Counted from the stretch's first letter, positions 9,732-17,780 are shown. The stretch is 53,179 nucleotides of DNA from an uncultured Paracoccaceae bacterium (GCA_938005545.1 CALKXV010000057.1:1-53179); one strand, 5' to 3'. Made by a program: numbers and translations. Notes: generated by a model not told the origin, from the sequence alone.

Positions 9732-9762
9732 ATATGTGGTGAACTACTTCGTTCAGTTCAAG
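9732..9762 (-). promoter_or_regulatory. Candidate sigma-32-type promoter of rpoH
   Basis: On the minus strand CTTGAA (9757-9762) is followed after 17 bases by CCACATAT (9732-9739), close to the heat-shock promoter pattern. The stretch between also holds an inverted repeat, TGAACT (9740-9745) and AGTTCA (9755-9760). It lies about 45 bases upstream of the rpoH start. Pattern match only. Confidence 0.4.
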
Positions 9763-9897
9763 GCCTGCAAGCAAATTTTTCTACTTGCGATGTGATGAAT
9801 ATAGAATGAACGAACCAACCGAAACGTACCATACACACGGCCGTGCGCTCACGTCCATGTGCACATAGGTTCGCCAAATGCCTTTGATATGTGCAGA

Positions 9898-10911
9898 TTA
9901 GGACATACCGCGAAGGGCTTCCAAAAGCCTTTCAAAGTCATCCGGAACCGGACTGCTAAACTGCAAGCTTTCGCCGCTAACAGGGTGCGTAAAACCTAAA
10001 GTTTCAGCGTGAAGTGCTTGGCGCGCAAAGGTATTTCCGGCTTCGGCACCCGGTGCAATTGACGACAGGCGTCGGCGTCCTCCATAGGTCGGATCGCCCA
10101 TCAAAGCATGCCCAATGTACGACATATGAACCCGGATCTGATGCGTGCGGCCGGTTTCCAGTTTGCAACAAACCCGCGCGGCATGGTCGCCGAATGTTTC
10201 AACCACATGGGCGCGTGTCACCGCATGTCGTCCACCTTGTAACAAAACCGCCTGCTTCTGCCGGTCGGTTTTGTGACGTCCAAGGTATGTCGTGATTTTG
10301 ACGGTATCACCGCTTTCAAAACTGACACCGCGCAATCCACGCAACCGCGGATCGCCCGTATGCGGCACCCCGCGGCACAGGGCCATATACGATCGTTCGG
10401 CCTTGTGATCGGCGAACTGTTCGGCAAGGCCATGGTGGGCGGCGTCAGATTTGGCAACGACCAGCAACCCTGAAGTGTCTTTATCAATACGGTGCACGAT
10501 GCCCGGGCGTGCTTCGCCACCAACCCCCGAAAGCCGCCCCGCAAAATGGTGCAACAAAGCATTGACCAAGGTGCCCGAAGGCGAACCCGGGGCAGGGTGC
10601 ACGACCATGCCGGCGGGTTTGTCGATTACGATCAAGTCGTCGTCTTCATGAATGATTGTAAGCGGGATGTCTTCGGGCGTCATATCCGAAGGTGCCGCGT
10701 CTTCGACGGTAAGTTCGTAAACGGTGCCTTCGGACGTGCGCGCCTTTGGATCGCTGACAACCATGCCGTCTGACACCACGCAACCTTCGCTCAGCAATTT
10801 GGCAATCCGGCTGCGTGACAGATGCGCCGCCTCTGGCACATCGCGGGCAAGCGCCTTATCAAGGCGCGGCGGCGGGTCTGCGCCGATGGTGATCAGGACA
10901 ATACGCGACAT
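9898..10911 (-). CDS. rluD: RluD-family 23S rRNA pseudouridine synthase
   Basis: 337 aa from ATG 10911; the longer open frame upstream overlaps the divergent gene. An N-terminal S4 RNA-binding domain (RLDKALARDVP, SRSRIAKLLSEGCVVSDG) precedes the catalytic domain with the HRIDKDTSGLLVVAK motif containing the active-site Asp, then LETGRTHQIRVHM and HPVSGE. This is the RluA/RluD class that makes pseudouridines in 23S rRNA (1911/1915/1917 for RluD). RluD is preferred over RluA because of the S4 domain and length. It is head-to-head with the DUF6476 gene, the two start codons overlapping. Confidence 0.9.
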   Translation of the reverse strand: MSRIVLITIGADPPPRLDKALARDVPEAAHLSRSRIAKLLSEGCVVSDGMVVSDPKARTSEGTVYELTVEDAAPSDMTPEDIPLTIIHEDDDLIVIDKPAGMVVHPAPGSPSGTLVNALLHHFAGRLSGVGGEARPGIVHRIDKDTSGLLVVAKSDAAHHGLAEQFADHKAERSYMALCRGVPHTGDPRLRGLRGVSFESGDTVKITTYLGRHKTDRQKQAVLLQGGRHAVTRAHVVETFGDHAARVCCKLETGRTHQIRVHMSYIGHALMGDPTYGGRRRLSSIAPGAEAGNTFARQALHAETLGFTHPVSGESLQFSSPVPDDFERLLEALRGMS

Positions 10912-11209
10912 GGACGAGGGACAAGCTCCGGGCGAAGGCACGGTTAAGTACCTGAAAGTTCTGGTAACGGTGCTGACCGTGACCATGATTTTGGGCTTTC
11001 TAACCATCGTTACGCTCTTTGTCATGCGGTTCAGCGAAATGGGGCGGACGGAATTGCCCGATACCATCGCTTTGCCGGACGGAACGCGTGCGACGGCCTT
11101 TACCCAAGGCGACAATTGGTTCGCAGTGGTGACCGATACGGATGAAATCCTGATCTATAGCCGTGTCACCGGAAATCTGCGCCAACGCATCCAGGTCGCA
11201 CCTGATTAG
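10910..11209 (+). CDS. DUF6476-type small single-pass membrane protein
   Basis: 99 aa from ATG 10910. A short cytoplasmic N-terminus (DEGQAPGEGTVKYLK) leads into one transmembrane helix (about residues 14-38), then a 60-residue domain with NWFAVVTDTDEILIY and a basic end. I recognise it as the family commonly found opposite rluD in Rhodobacterales. The function is unknown. Its ATG overlaps that of rluD in the sequence CATG, so its ribosome-binding and promoter signals must lie inside the rluD reading frame. Confidence 0.8.
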   Translation: MDEGQAPGEGTVKYLKVLVTVLTVTMILGFLTIVTLFVMRFSEMGRTELPDTIALPDGTRATAFTQGDNWFAVVTDTDEILIYSRVTGNLRQRIQVAPD

Positions 11210-11215
11210 AGCGTG

Positions 11216-11956
11216 TCAGACGAACCAGCCGGTGGAAATCGCCTGTGCCCAGCTATCGGCACCTTTGGCGCGGGCCAATTCGATCATATGACTGGCATCA
11301 TAGGGCACCGCGATCAAATCAGCGGTCCAAACACCACCGCGGTGTTCAAGGATGGCATAGCGCGCATCGGGCGCACCGGTTTGATGGACGAAATTGGGGG
11401 CCTTGCGGGTATCAAGGTACGCGGGGCAACCAACGGAACCCGGATTCAGGATCATCCGACCACCATTCAGCCGCACAATGCGGGGTGTATGGGTGTGACC
11501 GCACAGCATGACGGGATGGTCGATCCCTTTTGCGCGCTCTTCAACAGCCGCCATATCCCGTGCAACCAAGCGACTTTCCGTGCCACGTCGATCAAGCCAG
11601 TTTTCGTCGTCGCTTTGAGGCGTTCCGTGGCACAGAAAGACATCGCCTTCGGTTGCCGTCATGGGCAGTTTCTTCAGCCAGTCTATATTGGCATCGGTTA
11701 AATCGAAAATCACCCAATGTTCCCAGACCCCCATGTCTTTCACAGGTCGGTCAAACAATTGTCGGTCGTGATTGCCGCAGACAGTCTTTAGCCCAAGCTC
11801 AATCAGTCGATCTGCCGTCGCAACCGCATCGAAAGGGCCGCTTAAACTATCACCCAGATTGACGATTTTTGAAATACCGCGCCGTTCAATGTCGCCCAGC
11901 ACCGCGTCAAGCGCGGCGATATTGCTGTGGATATCGCTGATGACGGCGAGTCTCAT
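11216..11956 (-). CDS. Calcineurin-like metallophosphoesterase (YfcE/DUF2437 type)
   Basis: 246 aa. The metallophosphatase signature motifs are in order: SDIHSN (residues 7-12, metal ligands), GDSLSGP, CGNHDRQ, and GHTHTPR with the last histidines; NPGSVG follows as in the YfcE-like phosphodiesterases. It probably hydrolyses small phosphodiesters or phosphomonoesters with two metal ions. It ends six bases beyond the stop of the convergent DUF6476 gene. Substrate unknown. Confidence 0.88.
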   Translation of the reverse strand: MRLAVISDIHSNIAALDAVLGDIERRGISKIVNLGDSLSGPFDAVATADRLIELGLKTVCGNHDRQLFDRPVKDMGVWEHWVIFDLTDANIDWLKKLPMTATEGDVFLCHGTPQSDDENWLDRRGTESRLVARDMAAVEERAKGIDHPVMLCGHTHTPRIVRLNGGRMILNPGSVGCPAYLDTRKAPNFVHQTGAPDARYAILEHRGGVWTADLIAVPYDASHMIELARAKGADSWAQAISTGWFV

Positions 11957-11989
11957 TGGCGCGACTATAAATCTTGGAAGGCGGGGTGG

Positions 11990-12907
11990 CTATGCGTCTT
12001 CCAGGATCGGCGGCATCAGGCTTTTTTCCGAGACTTCGGTGACGATCTGAGACAACCGGGTCAATGTGGCACTGGATTGTGAGCGCGACTGCCAGTGCAA
12101 CGGGGTCCGTACCCTTACGTTGGGCACCAGTTCAACCAAGTCGCCGGCGCTGATAAAAGGATCGACTGTCACCGATGGCATCATGGCCCAACCGATCCCG
12201 CGCTGACATGCCAAAAGATGGCCTTCGTAAGACGGGATGTAATGCGATATCAGTTTGCCGGTACTGCCGTAAGCAAGCATCATCCATTGTTGTGGTAGGG
12301 TGTCTTTTCGGTCGAACTGAATGGATGGGGATTTGCTGACCGCGCTTTGGCTCGATCCATCCTTCAAGTAAGACGCGGTATAGCTTTTCGAAGCCACCGC
12401 CATGTATTCCATTGCGCCCAAGGGGACTGTCAGACAGCCGGGAATAGGTTTGTTGTTTGACGTGACAATCGCCAAGGCGTCGCCGGAGCGAAGGCGTTCT
12501 TCTGTGAATTCCTGATCGTCGGGTACGATCTCAAGCAACAGGTTCAATTCGTTCAGCGCGCGTTCGATGACTTCCGGAAACCACGTCGCCAGGCTGTCGC
12601 TGTTCACAGCAATCCGAATGCTTGCAGCGGTGGAACCTGCACCTTCGCCGCGCGACGCAAGCTGTTCGCCAAGTTCGTGCTGAAGTAACGTAACTTGCTC
12701 GACATGTTGGCACAGCAGCAACCCGTCATCGGTGGCAACGCAGGGTCTTCCGCGTTGCACCAAGATCGATCCGACTTTTTCCTCAAGCTGCTTGATCCGT
12801 TGTGAGACTGCGGACTGCGTCACGTTCAACGAATTGGCGGCCGCTTCAAAGCTGCCGGTTCGAACAACAGCGGCAAGTACAACGAGGGAATCGTAGTCAT
12901 AATCCAT
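11990..12907 (-). CDS. argP: LysR-family regulator, ArgP (IciA/LysG) subgroup
   Basis: 305 aa from ATG 12907 (GGAG eight bases upstream); an in-frame extension to 12961 is unlikely. The N-terminal winged helix-turn-helix reads LVVLAAVVRTGSFEAAANSLNVTQSAVSQRI, followed by the linker helix and the periplasmic-binding-like effector domain. The start MDYDYDSLVVLAAVV and the GQR-like IKQLEEKVGSILVQRGRP are characteristic of ArgP, which senses lysine or arginine and normally controls an amino acid exporter. Here the divergent neighbour is a membrane hydroxylase instead, so the regulon may differ. A palindromic site lies 19 bases upstream. Confidence 0.85.
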   Translation of the reverse strand: MDYDYDSLVVLAAVVRTGSFEAAANSLNVTQSAVSQRIKQLEEKVGSILVQRGRPCVATDDGLLLCQHVEQVTLLQHELGEQLASRGEGAGSTAASIRIAVNSDSLATWFPEVIERALNELNLLLEIVPDDQEFTEERLRSGDALAIVTSNNKPIPGCLTVPLGAMEYMAVASKSYTASYLKDGSSQSAVSKSPSIQFDRKDTLPQQWMMLAYGSTGKLISHYIPSYEGHLLACQRGIGWAMMPSVTVDPFISAGDLVELVPNVRVRTPLHWQSRSQSSATLTRLSQIVTEVSEKSLMPPILEDA

Positions 12908-12925
12908 TAGACAAACTCCTATGCC

Positions 12926-12940
12926 ATTAGAACGTCTAAT
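12926..12940. promoter_or_regulatory. Palindromic LysR operator candidate ATTAGA-N3-TCTAAT
   Basis: A perfect inverted repeat with 6-bp arms and a 3-bp centre lies in the divergent gap between the ArgP-like gene and the desaturase-fold gene. A third copy of the ATTAGA half-site lies at 12906-12911, over the argP start codon, exactly 20 bp from the first arm (about two helical turns). This is the arrangement expected for an autoregulating LysR protein. Confidence 0.6.
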
Positions 12941-13107
12941 AGGTTCATGATCATAATGCAATAAAAAACACGCGATTAGTTAAAGATTGTTAAAAATAAC
13001 GAGATTTGAAGCGCATTATGCTGGGTAAGCACACATTAGTGAGGCTATTGAAATGGAGGTTGGATTGTGACAATAATGGGGCATTAATGTGGCGGGGGGC
13101 CATATTC

Positions 13108-14034
13108 ATGTCTGCACAAACACTGAGGCAGAGGTACAACCGTGCCTTCGCCGGAATGAAAAAACATTCGCGTTTTATGGCTTGGCTGATTGTCGGGCTT
13201 TACGTTTTTCAAATGATTCTAGCGGTTTGGCTGGGCCATTTGTTGTTTCAAAAAGAACTGACCGTCTTACGTGGTCTTGGCATCGCGGGGCTTGCTCTCT
13301 TTATTGCTACGCGTATGCGGGGCCTGAACAACATCGTTCACGAATGCTCGCACGCGACATTTGCCGCCGAAAGGTCGGATAACGTCGTGATCGGCAAGGT
13401 CTGCGCGTCGCTTTTGTTCAACTCTTTCACCGCCTACCGCGATGAGCATCTGACGCATCATAAGCACATCGGTGACTACGAACGCGATCTCGATCTACAG
13501 GGCATAAAAAACCTTGGATTGCACGATCGGCTGACGTTCCAGGTGGTTCTTCGACATCTGGTGACGCCGCTTATTCTGCGCCATTTGCCTTATTATCTTA
13601 GTTTGAATCTCAGCCGGAAAGACGGTCTTGCGTTTCAGGTTCTGCAATACACATTGATCGGGCTTGTCTCGGTCATTACAGCGCTTGCGCCGCTGACCGG
13701 GGTCTTCTTGCTGATCATACCCTTCGTGGTGGTCTATTCGGCGCTCATGTATTGGGCGGACTGTATGGATCATGCAGGGTTGGTTCCGTCGCCGGACGAT
13801 CTTGAATCTTCGCGAAATCTTTTGGCGCCGCATGTGCTGCGCTGGTTGTTTTTTCCGCGCAATGATTGCTTTCACCTGGTCCATCATTTGTTTCCGCATA
13901 TTCCAGCGCGTTATCTTGAAAGTTCGCACCATGCCTTGTTGGAGGATGACATCTATGGATCCCTTGACAATGCCGTCCGAGGATTGAGGCCGAGTGTCAG
14001 GCGGCCGCAGATGGACGTCACCCCGGCCGAATAA
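13108..14034 (+). CDS. Membrane di-iron hydroxylase/desaturase (fatty acid desaturase fold)
   Basis: 308 aa from ATG 13108; the frame is open from 13006 with other possible starts at 13018 and 13087. The three histidine boxes of the membrane di-iron family are present: HECSH, HLTHHKHIGD (HxxHH) and HLVHHLFPH (HxxHH), with about four hydrophobic segments between them (MAWLIVGLYVFQMILAVWLG, YTLIGLVSVITALAP and others). Such enzymes desaturate or hydroxylate lipids, carotenoids, ornithine lipids or, in a few cases, free arginine. Divergence from an ArgP-like regulator suggests a basic amino acid or ornithine-lipid substrate; this is inference. A terminator follows. Confidence 0.85.
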   Translation: MSAQTLRQRYNRAFAGMKKHSRFMAWLIVGLYVFQMILAVWLGHLLFQKELTVLRGLGIAGLALFIATRMRGLNNIVHECSHATFAAERSDNVVIGKVCASLLFNSFTAYRDEHLTHHKHIGDYERDLDLQGIKNLGLHDRLTFQVVLRHLVTPLILRHLPYYLSLNLSRKDGLAFQVLQYTLIGLVSVITALAPLTGVFLLIIPFVVVYSALMYWADCMDHAGLVPSPDDLESSRNLLAPHVLRWLFFPRNDCFHLVHHLFPHIPARYLESSHHALLEDDIYGSLDNAVRGLRPSVRRPQMDVTPAE

Positions 14035-14058
14035 CACCGTGTGATTTTCTGAAAAGAG

Positions 14059-14092
14059 CCCGTGCCGTGATTCTTTCACGCGCGGGTTTTTC
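14059..14092 (+). terminator. Probable terminator after the desaturase-fold gene
   Basis: CCCGTGCCGTGA pairs imperfectly with TCACGCGCGGG (4 bp, small internal loop, 5 bp) and is followed by TTTTTCTT. It lies 25 bases after the stop codon. Confidence 0.7.
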
Positions 14093-14689
14093 TTGCGCAT
14101 CGGCTATTAAATTCCCAACTTTCTCGGGCTTTTATTGTTTCGAATGTGGCAATTGTTCGTTTCCGACTCGTGTGAGGTTGAGCAATTTTTCGCATTTCTA
14201 GGCGGAATACCGCTGAAAATCAAAGGTGTAGCGAAGCATCTTGCATCATTGCAACGGGTGGAACTGTCTGCCTCGCATTTACGGTTTAATCATTGCTAAT
14301 GTCTAATTAGTCATGCTAATTTACGTGAGTGAGTAACGAGTGTTTTGTGTGGTCCTGGGGCCTTTTGGGGGCAACATGGTGTGAGTGTATTTTCCAAGAC
14401 GTTGATCTTGGAATGTTGATTAAGAAATGAATCACAGTGGCGTCGCTCTGAAGAGCGGCGCCACATGTGTTTAGGACTGTGAGTGAGTATTGGTCGGCGA
14501 ACCGGGATTTTCTCGCTGGTGAAACAAGGCATCAGTTCGTGTGAGTTCAAAATAATCTTCTGAATTTGTCAAAATTTGGCCAGTTGGATGGCAATTCTGG
14601 GTGCACGGCTTGTAGCGCGCAGCAAAGGTGTCGGTTTTGACACCGTTAAGCGGCCCAAAACCGCTGCTTATCGCTGTTCTTAAGGGGAA
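14093..14689. other. 597-bp intergenic region without a recognisable gene
   Basis: No frame on either strand looks coding; the short open frames lack ribosome-binding sites and have low-complexity or frame-shadow composition. The stretch is AT-richer than its neighbours. It contains GCTAAT direct repeats around a CTAATTAG palindrome (about 14294-14320) and one strong hairpin (14437-14464). It separates the desaturase-fold gene from tRNA-His. Confidence 0.6.
14437..14464. other. Strong 12-bp hairpin with UGAA loop in intergenic DNA
   Basis: GTGGCGTCGCTC pairs with GAGCGGCGCCAC (one T-G pair) around TGAA. No T-run follows on either strand, so it is not a standard terminator. It could be the core of a small RNA, a repeat unit or a protein-binding site. 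Structure seen directly; role unknown. Confidence 0.55.
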
Positions 14690-14766
14690 TGGTACCACCT
14701 CCTGGTCTCGAACCAGGGACCTCTTGATCCACAATCAAGCGCTCTAACCAACTGAGCTAAGGCGGC
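14690..14766 (-). tRNA. tRNA-His (anticodon GUG), lacking encoded G-1
   Basis: Minus-strand cloverleaf of 77 nt with encoded CCA. The anticodon arm CUUGA-UUGUGGA-UCAAG gives GUG for histidine; the T-arm has GGUUCGAGACC. The acceptor stem GCCGCCU pairs with AGGUGGU (two G-U pairs). The base before G1 is T and the discriminator is A73, so neither the usual G-1 nor C73 of bacterial tRNA-His is present. Many alphaproteobacteria share this loss. Confidence 0.95.
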
Positions 14767-14807
14767 ACGGCGTTCTGATTAGCTCCGGCGACTTCTGATT
14801 GCAAGTG

Positions 14808-15308
14808 TCACGACAGGTCCAATTCCCAAGTTTGTTCGACTAAATCGACGCCAAAGGATGTAACTGGCGCAGAAGCAGTGAGTTTGAAGCCGTTTTTTGT
14901 GTAAAGGGCGCACGCCGCCTTGTGACTTTCGTGTGTCCAAAGCCGAAGCGTGTGATGGCCGGTTTCTCGGGCATGTGTCGCACAAAGGTCTAACAACCGC
15001 TGGCCCAGACCAAGCCCGCGCGCATGAGGCTCAATCAGAAATAACCGGAGTTTCGCGATGCCTGGTTCGCCGGACTTGACGCAAAATACCGATCCAAGGC
15101 GCGTGTCGCCCGATGTGGCGATCCAGGCGCGTTCCACGTTCGGATCGCGGTTGTTCATGAAATCTACCAGAATGGACGCAACCAGAGGCTCAAAACTGGC
15201 ATCGAACCCCTCGTGTTCGGCATAAAGTTCGCCGTGGCGCTGGATCAGCCAACCCGCATCTCCAATGGCAAGATCGCGAAAAGTGATGTCATCAGCCGAA
15301 ATAGTCAT
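14808..15308 (-). CDS. GNAT-family N-acetyltransferase
   Basis: 166 aa. The acetyl-CoA binding motif A reads LRLFLIEPHARGLGLGQRLLDLC (RGLGLG), followed by LRLWTHESHKAACALYTKNGFKL (motif B), as in stand-alone GNAT enzymes or the GNAT half of MarR-GNAT fusions. The substrate is not predictable. Divergent from the DUF6324 gene, 84 bases between starts. Confidence 0.9.
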   Translation of the reverse strand: MTISADDITFRDLAIGDAGWLIQRHGELYAEHEGFDASFEPLVASILVDFMNNRDPNVERAWIATSGDTRLGSVFCVKSGEPGIAKLRLFLIEPHARGLGLGQRLLDLCATHARETGHHTLRLWTHESHKAACALYTKNGFKLTASAPVTSFGVDLVEQTWELDLS

Positions 15309-15392
15309 TGTTTCACAAAGCGATGCAGGAGCCTTCTTGTCAACGCCGCGCCGTCACGTTACCCCGGCACTGGATTTCGAAAGGCACCGACG

Positions 15393-15590
15393 ATGGGGAT
15401 CGACAAAGAAAGCGACATTGAAGCCAATATACAGATTGGGCCGACCAATCTTGGAATGGTTCGGATCTATATAGAAGGTCAAGGTATTGAAATTCCAATG
15501 GATTTCGAACCGGAAGAGGCTGAGGATATCGCGGAAGAGATCAAAGCTGCTGCCAGCCGTGCGCGCGCGATGAACAAGAAAAAGCGTTAG
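15393..15590 (+). CDS. DUF6324-type small conserved protein
   Basis: 65 aa from ATG 15393; the frame is open upstream but overlaps the divergent GNAT gene. The sequence starts MGIDKESDIEANIQIG, then a beta-rich core (MVRIYIEGQGIEIPMDF), a helix (EEAEDIAEEIKAAASRA) and a lysine-arginine tail. I recognise it as a small acidic family of Rhodobacterales with no known function. Its last four bases overlap the convergent mmcB stop. Confidence 0.75.
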   Translation: MGIDKESDIEANIQIGPTNLGMVRIYIEGQGIEIPMDFEPEEAEDIAEEIKAAASRARAMNKKKR

Positions 15591-16042
15591 GAACCGGGCG
15601 ACCGAAATCCGGGGTCGCGCGCGGTGTGCCAACGCATGGCCGCGTGACGCGCGAATTTCTGAACCATCACTTTGCGGCGCGCCGGCGCCAGTTTGTCTTC
15701 GGGCGCCATTCGGATGATTTCCGCGTCATAGCTATCGGCAATAATCAATCCGGTGTCTTCGGGCAAAAGGTCTGTCGGAAAGTCTTCATCGACGGCCCAG
15801 AAATACCGGTCACACCATTCCAGATAACCTTGCCATTTTTGATCGCCTGCGAAATCGGCGCGGCTGGATTTGCATTCGATGATCCAGACTTCGCTTTTTG
15901 GCCCCAAAGCCATGACATCGACACGCAAACCGCGGGCAGGGATCAGCTCTTCGACCGAAACGAAGTCGTGCGCGACCAGATAGCGGCAAACGCCACGTGC
16001 CAAAAGCTGGCCGGGTTTCATGGGGGGCAGATCATCGCGCAT
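15587..16042 (-). CDS. mmcB: MmcB-family DNA repair protein
   Basis: 151 aa from ATG 16042; an in-frame start at 16123 would add a hydrophobic stretch not usual in the family. The nuclease-like core has RVDVMALGPKSEVWIIECKSSRADF, a PD-(D/E)xK-type arrangement (D...ExK), then DQKWQGYLEWCDRYFWAV and ADSYDAEIIR. MmcB was described in Caulobacter as part of the SOS-linked response to mitomycin C damage. Family confident, biochemistry unproven. Confidence 0.85.
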   Translation of the reverse strand: MRDDLPPMKPGQLLARGVCRYLVAHDFVSVEELIPARGLRVDVMALGPKSEVWIIECKSSRADFAGDQKWQGYLEWCDRYFWAVDEDFPTDLLPEDTGLIIADSYDAEIIRMAPEDKLAPARRKVMVQKFARHAAMRWHTARDPGFRSPGS

Positions 16043-16141
16043 GGGTGCAATGGTGAACAAAACGTAAACAAAAATCAAGCCTGGAGCGATGATTGAGCGG
16101 CAGTTCGTCCTTGTTCTAAGCACCGCCGGGCCCTACATCAT

Positions 16142-16313
16142 GTGTGTGGCGGGTTCTGCGTAGCTCGTGCCGGGGCCAAATTCCGGTGGCCTTAAGCATT
16201 TCTGAGGGAGCTGGCTCTGTTCGGATCGTGGTCCGTTTATCTGGCGCCCACCTGTACATACAGGTCCTCGGGAATTAGATTGCCCTTACGGTTGCTGTGG
16301 TCCCGTCACACCA
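16142..16313 (+). ncRNA. ssrS: Probable 6S RNA (ssrS)
   Basis: The gap between pncB and mmcB holds a roughly 170-nt unit whose ends pair: GTGTGGCGGG (16144-16153) with CCCGTCACAC (16302-16311), one G-U pair. Inside are a CGGA/TCCG hairpin (near 16221) and ACCTGT-ACAT-ACAGGT (near 16251-16266), followed by CTCGGGA and CCTTACGG. This resembles alphaproteobacterial 6S RNA, in which a small hairpin lies on the 3' side of the central bulge. 6S RNA mimics an open promoter and sequesters sigma-70 RNA polymerase. A weak TTGAGC-N17-CTAAGC promoter lies at 16093-16121. Identified from structure and remembered motifs only. Confidence 0.6.
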
Positions 16314-16335
16314 TTTCGCGTCTTCCGGCGCGCGC

Positions 16336-17628
16336 CTAGACCACGACTTCCATTTCTTCCTGTTCGCCGACGCCGAAGACGCGTTTGTATCGTGCAATTT
16401 CCGATGCCGGCCCCATTGCTTTGCGGGGGTTGTCTGAAAGTTTGACGGTGGGTTTGCCGTTTGCGCTGACGGCTTTGCAAACCACGCTGAACGGGGCGAG
16501 CGTGTCGCCGGGCATCAACCCGCGAAAATCATTGGTCATCATCGTGCCCCACCCAAAGCTGATGCGCAGTGTGTCCGAAAATTTTGCGTGGAGTTCGGCG
16601 ATCTTGTCGACATCCAGACCGTCCGAGAAGATGATAAGTTTTTGCGACAAATCCTCGCCGCGGCTTTTCCACCATTCAATCGCCGTTTCGGCCCCGCGCG
16701 CGGGATCACCGGAATCGATGCGAATACCTGTCCAGCCCGCCAACCAATCGGGCGCATTTTCTAAAAAGTTCTCGGTGCCATAGGTGTCGGGCAGGATGAT
16801 GCGCAGGTTGCCATCGTGCTCGTCCTGCCAATCGGACAACACGCGATAAGGCGCTTGGGCCAGTTCTTCGTCGGTTTCCGCGAGGGCTGAATAGACCATG
16901 GGCAATTCATGGGCATTGGTGCCAATGGCTTCCAAATCCCGGTTTTTGGCAATGAGACAGTTGGACGTGCCGACGAATGCATCACCCAGGCCTTCGGTCA
17001 TGGCCTGAACGCACCAGTCTTGCCACAAAAACGAATGCCGTCGTCTGGTTCCAAAATCAGCAAGTGCGAGATTGTCGAGTTCGCGCAAATGTTCGACTTT
17101 CTGCCAAGTGCGGGTCATGGCGCGCGCATAAAGAACCTGAAGTTCGAATTTGCCCATGTCTTTCATCGCGGCACGGCTTCGCAGCTCCATCAGAATCGCC
17201 AAAGCCGGGATTTCCCAAAGCATGACCTCGGGCCAAGCGCCTTCAAAGGTCAGCTCGTATTGGCCGTCGCGTTTTTCAAGGTGGTAGGGTGGAAGCGAAA
17301 GATTTTCGAACCACTCCATAAAGTCCGAGCGAAACATTTGGCGTTTGCCATAAAACGTGTTGCCGCGAAGCCATGTGCCTTCGCCACGGCTGAGCGAAAG
17401 CGAACGGACGTGATCCAGATGTTCGCGCAATTCGCCTTCGTCGACCAATTCGGCAAGGCGAACGGACTTGGTTCGGTTGATCAGACTGAACGTCACTTGA
17501 GTTTTCGGATGGTTGCGGAACACTGACTGACACATCAGAAGTTTATAGAAATCCGTGTCGATCAGAGACCGGACGATCGGGTCGATCTTCCACTTGTGGT
17601 TCCAAACGCGCGTTGCAATGTCGACCAT
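16336..17628 (-). CDS. pncB: Nicotinate phosphoribosyltransferase
   Basis: 430 aa. PncB makes nicotinate mononucleotide from nicotinate and PRPP, with ATP, in NAD salvage. Visible family segments are LIDTDFYKLLMCQ at the N-terminus, VTFSLINRT, FGTRRRHSF, GTSNCLIAKN, the phosphate-binding RIDSGDPARGAE and the glycine-rich FGWGTMMTNDF near the end. Length is typical for the proteobacterial type. It stands alone here, with a candidate 6S RNA gene immediately downstream on the other strand. Confidence 0.95.
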   Translation of the reverse strand: MVDIATRVWNHKWKIDPIVRSLIDTDFYKLLMCQSVFRNHPKTQVTFSLINRTKSVRLAELVDEGELREHLDHVRSLSLSRGEGTWLRGNTFYGKRQMFRSDFMEWFENLSLPPYHLEKRDGQYELTFEGAWPEVMLWEIPALAILMELRSRAAMKDMGKFELQVLYARAMTRTWQKVEHLRELDNLALADFGTRRRHSFLWQDWCVQAMTEGLGDAFVGTSNCLIAKNRDLEAIGTNAHELPMVYSALAETDEELAQAPYRVLSDWQDEHDGNLRIILPDTYGTENFLENAPDWLAGWTGIRIDSGDPARGAETAIEWWKSRGEDLSQKLIIFSDGLDVDKIAELHAKFSDTLRISFGWGTMMTNDFRGLMPGDTLAPFSVVCKAVSANGKPTVKLSDNPRKAMGPASEIARYKRVFGVGEQEEMEVVV

Positions 17629-17780
17629 CGGCCTTCTCCCTTAGGTGAGGCTTTGTGCCAAGGCTGGGGTGGGTTTGTCCAGCAACCTTAGGGATTTGTT
17701 GTCGTTTTTCGCCACTTGGGCGCCATTGCTCATGACGCACCGCTGGTTTGCCGCCCCTTGCCCCCGATCAGGCGCGCGCG

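Noticed and set aside
13495-14100. 201-codon minus-strand frame opposite the desaturase-fold gene
   Set aside because: Lys/Arg/Gln-rich antisense; the plus strand has three intact histidine boxes.
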